Part shown: positions 18,628-26,620 of the stretch, in pieces
Layout of the letters: each line of letters begins with the position of its first letter
How positions within the stretch are numbered: the stretch's first letter is position 1
Assembly (NCBI GenBank): GCA_002483445.1
Contig: DLHY01000047.1
Span: forward strand, 62,001 to 126,000
Direction of reading: 5' to 3'
From: Blastocatellia bacterium UBA7656
GTDB taxonomy: Bacteria > Acidobacteriota > Blastocatellia > UBA7656
DNA length: 64,000 nucleotides
Made by a program: the position numbers and the translations under genes
Notes under the pieces: generated by a model
Database searches by the model: none
Told to the model about the DNA's origin: nothing
What the model saw: the letters and a program-made list of their open reading frames with translations, nothing else

Positions 18628-18820
18628 GGGTGCGCGAAATGAAAGTAGGTAACTTGCTAACCCCTTTATTTGCAGCAGCCAGTTTCCAGTCATCGGTAGG
18701 GCTAGACTGCCAAGCTGCAAACCCAGGCTTGAATTTGGCCCTTATTTCGCTCGTTTTTCAGAGAAAATCTCGAAGTCAAGGGCCTGTGAGAAAATCTACC
18801 TACTTTGATTTCGCGCACCC
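18628..18820. mobile_element. MITE-like element with 24-bp terminal inverted repeats
   Basis: The ends are inverted copies of a 24-bp sequence beginning GGGTGCGCGAAAT and ending AGTAGGTA (18628-18651 and 18797-18820), with one mismatch. They are flanked by an identical 9-bp direct repeat, TTCAGGGTT (18619-18627 and 18821-18829), the expected target duplication. At 193 bp it has no room for a transposase, so it would be moved in trans. The rest of the 18474-18899 gap shows nothing else clear. Confidence 0.82.
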
Positions 18821-18899
18821 TTCAGGGTTTATGTTTGACTCTCACTGAGAGTAAGTCTACAATCATCTCGTCCAATACGACTGGAAGGAGCGATGTGAA

Positions 18900-19088
18900 A
18901 TGGGGAACTTTGGTTTTCTCGAAATAATGATAATCCTGTTCGTGGTCATTCTATTATTCGGCGCGCGCCGCATTCCCGAACTGGCCAAAGGTCTTGGCGA
19001 AGGCATACGCAATTTCAAGACTGGTATGCGCGGCGACGAGAAGGAAAAACTCGAAGAGCGCAGGGAAGAAACGCCGCGCTCGGCCTGA
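18900..19088 (+). CDS. tatA: Sec-independent protein translocase TatA/E
   Basis: 62 residues from ATG 18900, preceded by GGAAGGAG. A short periplasmic N-terminus (MGNFGFLE) leads to one membrane helix (IMIILFVVILLFGARRIPEL). The conserved FG-x-(K/R)-(K/R)-x-PEL hinge is followed by an amphipathic helix (AKGLGEGIRNFKTGMRG) and a charged tail. TatA oligomers form the pore for folded Tat substrates. No tatC or tatB is nearby, which is common in this kind of genome. Confidence 0.92.
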   Translation: MGNFGFLEIMIILFVVILLFGARRIPELAKGLGEGIRNFKTGMRGDEKEKLEERREETPRSA

Positions 19089-19120
19089 AACTTTCAAATC
19101 ATCTCCCCTCCGAAATTTCG

Positions 19121-19184
19121 GCGCAATCTGTCAGCTTGCGTGACCCTGACTTTCAGGCCCTGGCGCAATCTGGCCGCTCGCGCC
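19121..19184. repeat. Two REP-like palindromes
   Basis: GCGCAATCTG-TCAGCTTGCG (19121-19140) and a hairpin opening GGCGCAATCTGG and closing CGCGCC (19162-19184), separated by 21 bases. Both fit the same pattern as the sites at 2080 and 59025. They lie between tatA and the convergent DUF2203 gene and could also act as a weak bidirectional terminator. Confidence 0.5.
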
Positions 19185-19275
19185 ACGTGAAAGACACCTC
19201 CGAAAATTTTTCACAGAGCTATTCCGACAATATATTCACCCCGCGATGCCTCACTCATCGGATGGCTTTGTCCCT

Positions 19276-19686
19276 TCAGTCGAAATCATCCGTAAGCATC
19301 TGGCGGCCTGCAAATCCTGCATCCATTTCGTGCCACCAGTTGATTTCGTCTTCGTCCATCTTCCAGCACAATAGCACTATTCGCCCGTCTCGCTCGTGCG
19401 GAAAGTCTACAAGCCCGCTTCGAAAATCCTTGATCTCGACTCCCATCGCCTGCACCCTTTGCACGGCTTCGGTGAATGCCGTCATGTGAGCGATATAAGC
19501 CGGACCGCAAGGACTGCCGCTGTCAAATTCGGCTTTCTCTCTCACTCGCTCCATCTCCATTCGAAGATCGAGAATAGCCTCCCGCTCCAGAGTCACGCGA
19601 GCCAGCAGCCGTCTGAGTTGCGGCAGAAGCCTTCGCGCCTCGCTCAATGTGAATGTTTTTACTTCTTCTCGCTCTTCGTCGTACAT
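19276..19686 (-). CDS. DUF2203 family protein
   Basis: 136 residues from ATG 19686 (a TTG one codon earlier is less likely). The sequence matches DUF2203: FTLSEARRLLPQLRRLLARV at the N-terminus, a helical middle, then GVEIKDFRSGLVDFPHERDGR and the C-terminal VLLCWKMDEDEINWWHEMDAGFAGR. The function of this family is unknown. It is small, soluble and widespread. Confidence 0.85.
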   Translation of the reverse strand: MYDEEREEVKTFTLSEARRLLPQLRRLLARVTLEREAILDLRMEMERVREKAEFDSGSPCGPAYIAHMTAFTEAVQRVQAMGVEIKDFRSGLVDFPHERDGRIVLLCWKMDEDEINWWHEMDAGFAGRQMLTDDFD

Positions 19687-19746
19687 CAACCTGACCTCAT
19701 GGTTTGTCTAATCGTGCCTCAGTGACTTTGACAGGTCAAGACCGTC

Positions 19747-21495
19747 TCATTTCCTCAGAGCGTGGCCCGCCGGATAGAAGCCCGGAAGCTCTATGGGCAG
19801 TTTCCCCCGGAATTCAATCTCGCCCAGCACGGCTTTGAGCGCGGCCTCTTCAGCCGCCGGATAATACTCGTAAGCAAGGATGTAAGAGGGCAACTCCGGC
19901 ACGAATGAAATCAGATACGGGCTGCCATACAACACAAACACGAACGGCTTATCGAGAGTGGAAAGATGCCTGAGCAGATTGATCTCGCCTTCAGCCATAT
20001 CGATTGAGCCTTTGAAGGATGACACGCGAATGAAGCCGTTGACTATGATCGCATCAGAAAACATAGCGAGCTTCCGTATGAGATCGAATTCCGCAGGCGA
20101 AGTTTTGTCCGATACATAAACGTTCGTGGTCGTCGAGTGTCGTTTCACGAGTCCGGCTAAGAATGCGCGGCCCGGAACTCCGTCCCTCCATCCTTCGCTG
20201 TTATCGACCATCGTGATGAAAAGAACTTTCTGCTTCGCTTCGAGCTTGAGAGGCAGCGCGCCGCGATTGTCGCGGACTAGCGTGATGGCGCTTTCGATTA
20301 TCTGCCTCGCCGTCTGCTGATGCTCCCGGCTGCCAAGCGCGCGGTCGAGTTTGTTCAGATCAGCGAAGCGATTCTTATCAAGCCCCAGCCGCTCTTTCGC
20401 TCTCAGTATGCGAAGGACTGACTCATCGATTCGCTTTTCCGTGATTTCACCCGATCGCGCCGCAGCTTTGATGGCGTTGAAAGCCTTCTCGACGCTGGGA
20501 GGGTAGAGAATAATATCCGCGCCCGCTTTGATCGCTCGCACCGCGGCTTCGCCTTCGGGGAATCGGGTCGTCACTCCGCGCATATTCATCGCGTCAGTGA
20601 AGATCACTCCTTCGAATTTCATTTCGTCGCGCAAAATCCCCGTCAGTATTTTGTGCGAAAGAGTAGAGGGCAATCCTTCCGGCTCGATGCGCGGCAATGC
20701 GATGTGCGCGCTCATCACTCCGCCGACTCCGGCTTCGACGGCGGCGCGAAACGGCGCGAGTTCGATCTCGTCGAGCCGCGCTCGTTCGACATCTACGATG
20801 GGAAGCTCAAGGTGAGAATCCGTCGAGGTGTCGCCGTGTCCGGGAAAATGTTTGGCCGTCGCCATCACGCCCGCCGATTGCGCGCCGCGAATGTAAGCGC
20901 GGGCCAGCCGAGAGACCGCCTGCGGATCGCTCCCGAAGGAGCGAATATTGATGATAGGGTTGCGGGCGTTGTTGTTGACATCGACGACCGGGTAGAAATT
21001 GACGTGAATGCCTATGGCGCGGGCTTCTTCGGCGGTGATACGGGCAGCCTGAAATACAAGCTCTTCGCTGGCCGTCGCGCCCATAGCCATCGCTCGCGGC
21101 AGGCGAGTCGCGCCCAGATAACGCAGCCCCGCCCCTCCCTCGAAGTCTGCCGTTATCCAGAGCGGCAACTTCGACATCTCCTGCATGTGGTTGAGAAGGA
21201 GGGCGACTCCGGCAGGCTCGTGCAGAAGGTTGACCTCGCCGAGCATGTGATAGCCGCCGACATGAAATTCGGTTATGTCGCGCCGAACCTGCTGAAACGT
21301 GTCGCTGTCCTGACTGAGGAACATGCCGACGATTGCCGGAATGATCAACTGCCCGATCTTTTCGTCCATCGTCATCGAGGCGAGAGTTTTTTCAGGCCAT
21401 CGAAGCTCATCCCTTTTCGCTCTGCTCTTTTGATAGGGAAGAGCCATCGTCGCCAGGAAGCAGAGAGTCAATATCAGAATGAGAGTTTTCTTCAT
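19747..21495 (-). CDS. Glycoside hydrolase family 3, beta-N-acetylhexosaminidase
   Basis: 582 residues starting at ATG 21495, which gives a normal signal peptide (MKKTLILILTLCFLATMALP). A TTG or GTG-type start further upstream would add a charged leader. The GH3 N-terminal domain has KHFPGHGDTSTDSHLELP, the NagZ-type loop carrying the catalytic His/Asp dyad, and the nucleophile in FTDAMNMRGV. A C-terminal alpha/beta sandwich domain follows. The enzyme probably removes N-acetylglucosamine from peptidoglycan fragments or chitin oligomers. The signal peptide indicates a periplasmic or lipid-associated location, unlike cytoplasmic NagZ. The gene sits downstream of a sodium symporter on the same strand and may form a uptake/breakdown pair with it. 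Confidence 0.88.
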   Translation of the reverse strand: MKKTLILILTLCFLATMALPYQKSRAKRDELRWPEKTLASMTMDEKIGQLIIPAIVGMFLSQDSDTFQQVRRDITEFHVGGYHMLGEVNLLHEPAGVALLLNHMQEMSKLPLWITADFEGGAGLRYLGATRLPRAMAMGATASEELVFQAARITAEEARAIGIHVNFYPVVDVNNNARNPIINIRSFGSDPQAVSRLARAYIRGAQSAGVMATAKHFPGHGDTSTDSHLELPIVDVERARLDEIELAPFRAAVEAGVGGVMSAHIALPRIEPEGLPSTLSHKILTGILRDEMKFEGVIFTDAMNMRGVTTRFPEGEAAVRAIKAGADIILYPPSVEKAFNAIKAAARSGEITEKRIDESVLRILRAKERLGLDKNRFADLNKLDRALGSREHQQTARQIIESAITLVRDNRGALPLKLEAKQKVLFITMVDNSEGWRDGVPGRAFLAGLVKRHSTTTNVYVSDKTSPAEFDLIRKLAMFSDAIIVNGFIRVSSFKGSIDMAEGEINLLRHLSTLDKPFVFVLYGSPYLISFVPELPSYILAYEYYPAAEEAALKAVLGEIEFRGKLPIELPGFYPAGHALRK

Positions 21496-21515
21496 ATCAT
21501 CACACTCGACTCGAT

Positions 21516-21614
21516 GCACCTGGGAACGCACGCATCTTGCGTGCTTGTCTTGCGCATTCGGGCATCAAGCGACACCTGAAGCCCTGCACGCTGGAAGCGT
21601 GCGCCCCCAGGTGT
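21516..21614. repeat. Paired-hairpin repeat between symporter and GH3 genes
   Basis: Two arms, GCACCTGGGAACGCACGC... (21516-21544) and ...GCGTGCGCCCCCAGGTGT (21586-21614), are reverse complements with a few mismatches. Each arm is itself palindromic (GCACGC...GCGTGC). It occupies almost the whole intergenic gap and resembles a REP-doublet. It could separate expression of the two genes. Confidence 0.7.
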
Positions 21615-21621
21615 AACGTCA

Positions 21622-23415
21622 TCATTTTTCCGAAAGCGCCGCCTCGCGCCAGTTCGTTCTTCCAAGGTTCCACCAGATCACCGCTCCGGCTGTAAGCGCC
21701 GCGATTGCCAGCACTATCGCTTTCATATTATTTCCGAGAATGAACTGGCCGATGCTGAACAGAGAAGAGTAAACCAGCACGCATCCGAGAAACCAGTTGG
21801 CGAAAGCTGGCGCGAGGCTTTCCTGCCGGATTTCGCCCGCTTTGTCGGCCACTCGTTTCCATCCCGGCCCGCCCGGTCGCACCTTGCGATAAAAGGCGAT
21901 CAGCTTCGCGTCAGGCTCAGGCCGAGTCATAAATGTCACCGCGAACCAGACCGCCGTCGTCACCGCGACTGTGGCAATGAGAGAGTAAGCGAAAAACAAA
22001 TCGCCGGACTGCGGTGATGCAGGATCGAGTCCGAAGAGGCTCTGGGTGAAAAAAGATTTGCCAAACCAGAAAACGAGCGACGTGATCATGGCGGCGGTCA
22101 TTGATGAAATCTCAGACCATGCGTTTATCCGCCACCAGTACCAGCGCAGTATGTAAACAAGCCCCGTCCCCGCGCCTATACCGAGCATCAATTGCCACGT
22201 CTCTCGAATCGATTCCAGCCGCAGAGAAACCGCCCCCGCAATCACTACCAGAATCGCAGTCGCTATTCTCGACGCGAGAACATAATGCTTCTCGTCGGCA
22301 TCTTTTCTGACGAAGCGGCGATAGAAATCATTTATCAGATAAGAAGTTCCCCAGTTGAGTTGCGACGAGACTGTAGACATATAAGCCGCCGCGAATGCTG
22401 ACAGCATCATCCCCAGCAATCCAGCCGGAAGCACATCGAGCATGATCCGAACATAACCTTCTTCCTTATCAGCGAGCGAAGGGTAAAGCACGACCGAACA
22501 GAGCGCGGTTATTATCCACGGCCACGGACGGAGCGCGTAATGAGCGACGTTGAACCACAAAGTCGCAAGCAATCCGTGTCGTTCGTCTTTAGCTGAAAAG
22601 ATTCTCTGCGCGATGTAGCCTCCGCCTCCCGGTTCCGCTCCCGGATACCACGACGCCCACCATTGCACTCCCAGATAAACCGCGAATGTCGCGGCGGGAA
22701 GCCACGGGCTGTCGAAACCGGGCCATAATCCTACGGCTTTGTCGAGACTTCCGAAATGCACGGATGCTTTTTCGAGCAACTGCTCCATGCCGCCGACTCT
22801 CTCGACGCTGAAAATGGCCAACAGTATGCAGCCGATCATGGCGATGACGAATTGAACGGCATCGGTGACGACCACGCCCCAGTAGCCTGAGATGATCACA
22901 TAGACGGCGGTGATTGCGAGGCACAGAAAAGTCGCCATCCACTCGTTAACTCCAAGCGAGAGTTTTATCACTCTGACCATAGCCAGCGTGACCCAGCCGA
23001 TGATTATGCAGTTGATCGGCAGTCCGAAATAAATCGCGCGAAATCCGCGAAGAAAAGCGGCGGGCCGTCCTGAGTAGCGCAACTCGGCAAGCTCGACATC
23101 GGTCATCACTTCGGCTCTTCGCCAAAGTCTCGCGAAGAAAAAAACCGTGAGGATGCCGCTTGCGACCATGTTCCACCAGAGCCAGTTGCCCGCGACTCCG
23201 TTCGTGGCGACGAGTCCCGTTACGGCGAGCGGAGTGTCAGCCGCGAATGTTGTGGCGACCATCGAAGTGCCAGCGAGCCACCAGGGCATGGATCTGTCGG
23301 AGAGGAAAAAATCCTCGGTTGATCGCCCTGCGCGTCGCGCGTAATAAAGCCCTATGGCGAGAGAGAGCGCGAAGTAAGCTGCGATGATCATCCAGTCGAG
23401 GAGTGAGATTTTCAT
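21622..23415 (-). CDS. Sodium:solute symporter (SSS family)
   Basis: 597 residues from ATG 23415; a longer start would add a polar 14-residue leader. About fourteen to fifteen membrane segments. Family features include the N-terminal AYFALSLAIGLYYARRAG, FFLSDRSMPWWLAGTSMVATTFAADTPL, and a Gly/Ser-rich core ending AAYMSTVSSQLNWGTSYLINDFYRR, the conserved sodium-site region. It takes up an organic solute with sodium. The substrate is unknown; coupling with the downstream GH3 enzyme would suggest a sugar or amino sugar. Confidence 0.87.
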   Translation of the reverse strand: MKISLLDWMIIAAYFALSLAIGLYYARRAGRSTEDFFLSDRSMPWWLAGTSMVATTFAADTPLAVTGLVATNGVAGNWLWWNMVASGILTVFFFARLWRRAEVMTDVELAELRYSGRPAAFLRGFRAIYFGLPINCIIIGWVTLAMVRVIKLSLGVNEWMATFLCLAITAVYVIISGYWGVVVTDAVQFVIAMIGCILLAIFSVERVGGMEQLLEKASVHFGSLDKAVGLWPGFDSPWLPAATFAVYLGVQWWASWYPGAEPGGGGYIAQRIFSAKDERHGLLATLWFNVAHYALRPWPWIITALCSVVLYPSLADKEEGYVRIMLDVLPAGLLGMMLSAFAAAYMSTVSSQLNWGTSYLINDFYRRFVRKDADEKHYVLASRIATAILVVIAGAVSLRLESIRETWQLMLGIGAGTGLVYILRWYWWRINAWSEISSMTAAMITSLVFWFGKSFFTQSLFGLDPASPQSGDLFFAYSLIATVAVTTAVWFAVTFMTRPEPDAKLIAFYRKVRPGGPGWKRVADKAGEIRQESLAPAFANWFLGCVLVYSSLFSIGQFILGNNMKAIVLAIAALTAGAVIWWNLGRTNWREAALSEK

Positions 23416-23469
23416 GTGCGCCTCGCGGTTTGAAATCCGAGTCGGGCAATCTAACACAGACGCGGCGCG

Positions 23470-23488
23470 TTGATAAGAGGGAGTCGTT
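23470..23488 (+). repeat. Left copy of 19-nt direct repeat
   Basis: TTGATAAGAGGGAGTCGTT. A copy with one mismatch (TTGATAAGAGTGAGTCGTT) occurs at 25477-25495 in the same orientation. The two bracket the accessory gene at 23643-25091. They may be an attachment-site duplication or a shared upstream element. Confidence 0.5.
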
Positions 23489-23642
23489 AGACGGCGCGCT
23501 GCTTTATTGGGCAGCGAATACTGTCGAATGTCTTAAGCCGATTCGCAGGCACAAACTTAAGGTGACTCGCCAGGAATTACAGGAGATGTTGCGGCACCCA
23601 TGCAGATGCGTTGATGGGCAGTTAAGAAGCCGGTCTAGAGAT

Positions 23643-25091
23643 TTAAATGCCTATGGCTTTCTTTAATGCTTCCACTGCGACAGGGACACCTATTGATTTG
23701 GCTACATCGAATGCCCACTTGCCTGCGTTTTTCAAATATTGAAAAACGGTTGTGCCATCACCCTTTTCAGCAGCCGCTTCAGCTTTCGCAATCGCTGCTG
23801 CCGCTTCAAATTCCTCAGGCTCTTTTGCCTGCTTGCCTAACTCGGCACGAAGCGCAGCTAACTCTTTGGCAAGGTTTTTCAAATCCCCGCCAGATTGATT
23901 CCACTGATTAAACACATTATTGGATGCCTGGGCCTGATCTCCCACAGCTCCTACCGTGCTACCTTCAATGTGATATTTGTCTCCCATATAAACCTCCCTC
24001 GCGTGAATTTCGGTTTTGACGTACTCCACAACCTTTTGAAAAATGTTATTTCTGATATCTATAGTCTTCAGCGAAGTCAAAAGAGCATCACGCTCACCCG
24101 GATTCACCATATCCTCAGATTCGCGTGCGAGTTCAGCCAAATTACTTTCTGATAAATTATCAGCCTTAGAGCCTAGCCTCGTAATTCTCCGGGTTGCTTC
24201 GTTCAAGTAGAGTTGTAGCAGGTCTGACTCTTTGCTTTTCGGCGTAATATCAATTTTACCGGTTGCGATGTTCTGTAGAACGAGCCTCAATGCTTCATGC
24301 TCAGCGTGGAGTCGAAGCAGGCAAATACGCAGTGCTCTCACCTCTCCGTAATTAGTTTGAGGGGTTAATCCCATAACCCACATGCGCAGACTTTTTCCTG
24401 AATATGGAACCTCGCAATAGAACAAATCAGATTTCAAGTTTTCACTACGAGGGACAGGTTTACCGAAGAAAGGTATCTGTATCCGCTCTGAATGCTTGTG
24501 AACTACGAACAAGAGAGGCGCACCTGGAAGCACCCACCAATTCTCCAGCTTTGCAGGAGGAGGGTGGGCAATGCTCGAACCTGCGTAAAACTTTGCAAGA
24601 TGCTTAGCTGATTGCCCTAGCGAAGTAGATACCAACTGACCAGCCAATTCAGCAGAAACTGCTTTCTTAGACAAGGCTGGTATAGTTACGGGTAAATTGA
24701 GAAAGTGGTTTATAAAACCATAAGTTTGCTGCCTAGTTAAAGCATCTATCTCTTTTTGCTTTGGAGATATGCCGACTTCAAACTTTCCGACTGCTAAACC
24801 ATCGAAGTAGAATCGTCGGAAAGCGAGCAGCAATGGAATACGGAGACCTGTTTGTTTATCTCTGAAACTTTCAATTCTTGGGAATCTAAGGGCTCGATCA
24901 GCTTCACAAAGTGCGTTTTCCCCTACCCACCCGGCTATGCCGCCAAGCCTTCGCTTCCTAATGCTTCCGAAGGATCGGACAAAATCAACATCAGGAGAAA
25001 CAGAAGGCCAATGGGGACGGCCTAATAATTTGGCCTTTTCACCTATAAAGATTCTTGAATCGGAAAAAGGGAATTGAATTGAAAGAAGCAT
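23643..25091 (-). CDS. Accessory protein with a possible homotypic-interaction motif near the C-terminus
   Basis: 482 residues, visibly richer in A/T than its neighbours. The first 365 residues are not recognised. Residues 369-398 (starting MGDKYHIEG, then STVGAVGDQAQASNNVFNQW) form a Gly/Asn/Gln-rich low-complexity stretch. An Ala-rich helical domain follows (about 399-482: AELGKQAKEPEEF, AAAEKGD, NAGKWAFDVAKSIGVPVA). This arrangement is reminiscent of bacterial immune-type effectors in which amyloid-like or TRADD-N-like motifs mediate assembly; that is inference from pattern only. There is no signal peptide. The gene is flanked by a 19-nt direct repeat and preceded by large inverted repeats, which suggests a transferred accessory unit. 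The ATG has no strong ribosome-binding site. Confidence 0.6.
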   Translation of the reverse strand: MLLSIQFPFSDSRIFIGEKAKLLGRPHWPSVSPDVDFVRSFGSIRKRRLGGIAGWVGENALCEADRALRFPRIESFRDKQTGLRIPLLLAFRRFYFDGLAVGKFEVGISPKQKEIDALTRQQTYGFINHFLNLPVTIPALSKKAVSAELAGQLVSTSLGQSAKHLAKFYAGSSIAHPPPAKLENWWVLPGAPLLFVVHKHSERIQIPFFGKPVPRSENLKSDLFYCEVPYSGKSLRMWVMGLTPQTNYGEVRALRICLLRLHAEHEALRLVLQNIATGKIDITPKSKESDLLQLYLNEATRRITRLGSKADNLSESNLAELARESEDMVNPGERDALLTSLKTIDIRNNIFQKVVEYVKTEIHAREVYMGDKYHIEGSTVGAVGDQAQASNNVFNQWNQSGGDLKNLAKELAALRAELGKQAKEPEEFEAAAAIAKAEAAAEKGDGTTVFQYLKNAGKWAFDVAKSIGVPVAVEALKKAIGI

Positions 25092-25158
25092 AAGCTGAAT
25101 CGAAGGTTAATGTGCCCCCTCCGTCGAACGAAGGGGGCCTGAGACTTCTTTCCATTGC

Positions 25159-25287
25159 CCCGTCTCTTCATGTCGTGCATAGGTGGGTATATATACCCAC
25201 CTATGCATCGTAAAGGACAATGTCCCTTTCTAACGCACAAGCTGATGGGAACTGATTTCCCACCTATGCATCGGATGAAGAGACGGG
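25159..25287. promoter_or_regulatory. Nested inverted repeats with a 32-bp perfect palindrome
   Basis: Outer arms of 29 nt at 25159-25187 (CCCGTCTCTTCAT...) and 25259-25287 (...ATGAAGAGACGGG) pair with few mismatches. Inside, 25176-25207 is a perfect palindrome (half-site TGCATAGGTGGGTATA). The half-site TGCATAGGTGGG/CCCACCTATGCA thus occurs three times. It lies 68 bases upstream of the accessory gene. It could be a multi-site operator, or the end of a mobile element. A further hairpin, AAGCCTT...AAGGCTT, lies at about 25309-25336. Confidence 0.65.
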
Positions 25288-25476
25288 ACTACGAATCCCA
25301 AGCCTTTACAATCCAGAGTCGTGAAGGCTTGGGCAAAAGATACCTATTCTAATATAACGTGTCAAGGTAGTACTTCCCGGGAATTTCTAAAAATCAGTTG
25401 CGTGTGGTGATTTCCCAACATCGAACTCATCATATTGATCTTCAAAGTAATAGCCGCCCAACACAACTTCGCCGTA

Positions 25477-25495
25477 TTGATAAGAGTGAGTCGTT
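25477..25495 (+). repeat. Right copy of 19-nt direct repeat
   Basis: TTGATAAGAGTGAGTCGTT, 18 of 19 bases identical to 23470-23488. It lies about 90 bases upstream of the SDR gene. See the left copy. Confidence 0.5.
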
Positions 25496-25587
25496 GAAGG
25501 GCAGCTATCCACCTGAATCCACCTTGAATCGTCAGGCAAGGTTTGTGACAATCCAGAAAAATTCGATTGCCGGTCAGGGGAGAGAAG

Positions 25588-26316
25588 ATGAGAAAACTAG
25601 ATGGCAAGGTCGCACTCATAACAGGCGCGAGCCGGGGCATAGGCCGCGGCATCGCCGAAGGATTCGCCGCTGAAGGCGCATCGTTGATTCTCACGGCCCG
25701 CAGCAATGATCAGTTGATGACTCTCGCTCGACCACTCGAAGAAAAAGGAACTGATGTTCTGGTTCTCGTGGCTGATGTGACCGACGAGCAACAGGTGAAG
25801 GAAGTTTTTCAAAAAGCGATGGAGCGATTCCAACGGCTCGATATTCTCATCAACAACGCGGGCATATTCGACGGCGGCCCCGTTGATGAACTTTCAGTCG
25901 AGACCTGGGATCGGGTGATGGCGGTCAATCTGCGCGGGCCTTTCCTCTGCACCCGCGAAGCGTTTCGAATAATGAAACGTCAGGGCGGTGGCCGCATCAT
26001 CAACATCGGATCGATTTCGGCTCAAAGAGTGCGCCCGCAGTCGGCCCCCTACTCGACGAGCAAGCACGGATTGTGGGGACTCACTCAGGTGACGGCTCTC
26101 GAAGGCCGCCAGCATGGAATCACCTGCTCGTGCATTCATCCCGGCAACACTGATGTCGAAACTTTGGCCGATGTTCGTCGTCAGTTGAAAGAGCCTGTAA
26201 TGGCAGTTGCAGACCTCGTGCCTGCGATAGTCGCTATGGCCGCGCTGCCGAAAGATATAAACATGCTTGAATCAATCGTGCTGCCCATCGATCAGTTTTA
26301 CATCGGGCGCGGATGA
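25588..26316 (+). CDS. Short-chain dehydrogenase/reductase
   Basis: 242 residues from ATG 25588, preceded by GGGGAGAG; an upstream TTG is less likely. Rossmann cofactor motif TGASRGIG near the N-terminus, NNAG in the usual place, catalytic Ser in INIGSIS and YSTSKHG (Tyr-x3-Lys). The C-terminus (KDINMLESIVLPIDQFYIGRG) is typical of classical SDRs. It is an NAD(P)-dependent oxidoreductase; the substrate is unknown. The stop overlaps a possible start of the next small gene. Confidence 0.9.
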   Translation: MRKLDGKVALITGASRGIGRGIAEGFAAEGASLILTARSNDQLMTLARPLEEKGTDVLVLVADVTDEQQVKEVFQKAMERFQRLDILINNAGIFDGGPVDELSVETWDRVMAVNLRGPFLCTREAFRIMKRQGGGRIINIGSISAQRVRPQSAPYSTSKHGLWGLTQVTALEGRQHGITCSCIHPGNTDVETLADVRRQLKEPVMAVADLVPAIVAMAALPKDINMLESIVLPIDQFYIGRG

Positions 26317-26330
26317 AGAAGGAGACCCGT

Positions 26331-26558
26331 ATGAAAGTGAAGATATTCGATTACGCTCAACGACTCGATCTGTTCGCTGCTGAAGAGAACAAGCTTGAAG
26401 GTCTGATCAATGACTGGCTGTCGAAGAATCCCGGCATAGTCATCCGCGACCTTCGACTCGGCTCTGCCATGTTGCCGACGGCTGGCGCGCAGACATCGAA
26501 TTACGAGTCTTTCAATACGCTGACGCAGATTTTGATCATTTATGAAGAAGCTCCCTGA
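26331..26558 (+). CDS. Small hypothetical protein downstream of the SDR
   Basis: 75 residues from ATG 26331, which has GAAGGAGAC upstream. An alternative ATG at 26313 overlaps the SDR stop and would add six residues. It contains RLDLFAAEENKLEGLINDWL and ends NTLTQILIIYEEAP, a compact alpha/beta pattern. No membrane or signal segment, no recognised family. Probably co-transcribed with the SDR. Confidence 0.6.
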   Translation: MKVKIFDYAQRLDLFAAEENKLEGLINDWLSKNPGIVIRDLRLGSAMLPTAGAQTSNYESFNTLTQILIIYEEAP

Positions 26559-26620
26559 TGAGACGGGAGCAACTTCCGAGTCAATCATGCTGCTCGTAGA
26601 TCAACGACAGGAGGCTCGAT

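Noticed and set aside
18600..18848. 82-residue ORF across the MITE-like element
   Set aside because: It runs through both inverted ends and the target duplications, so it is an accidental reading of the element.
23403..23666. Plus-strand ORF with HKLKVTRQELQEMLRHP, possibly a transposase fragment
   Set aside because: Too short to assign and it overlaps the symporter start on the other strand; left as unexplained.
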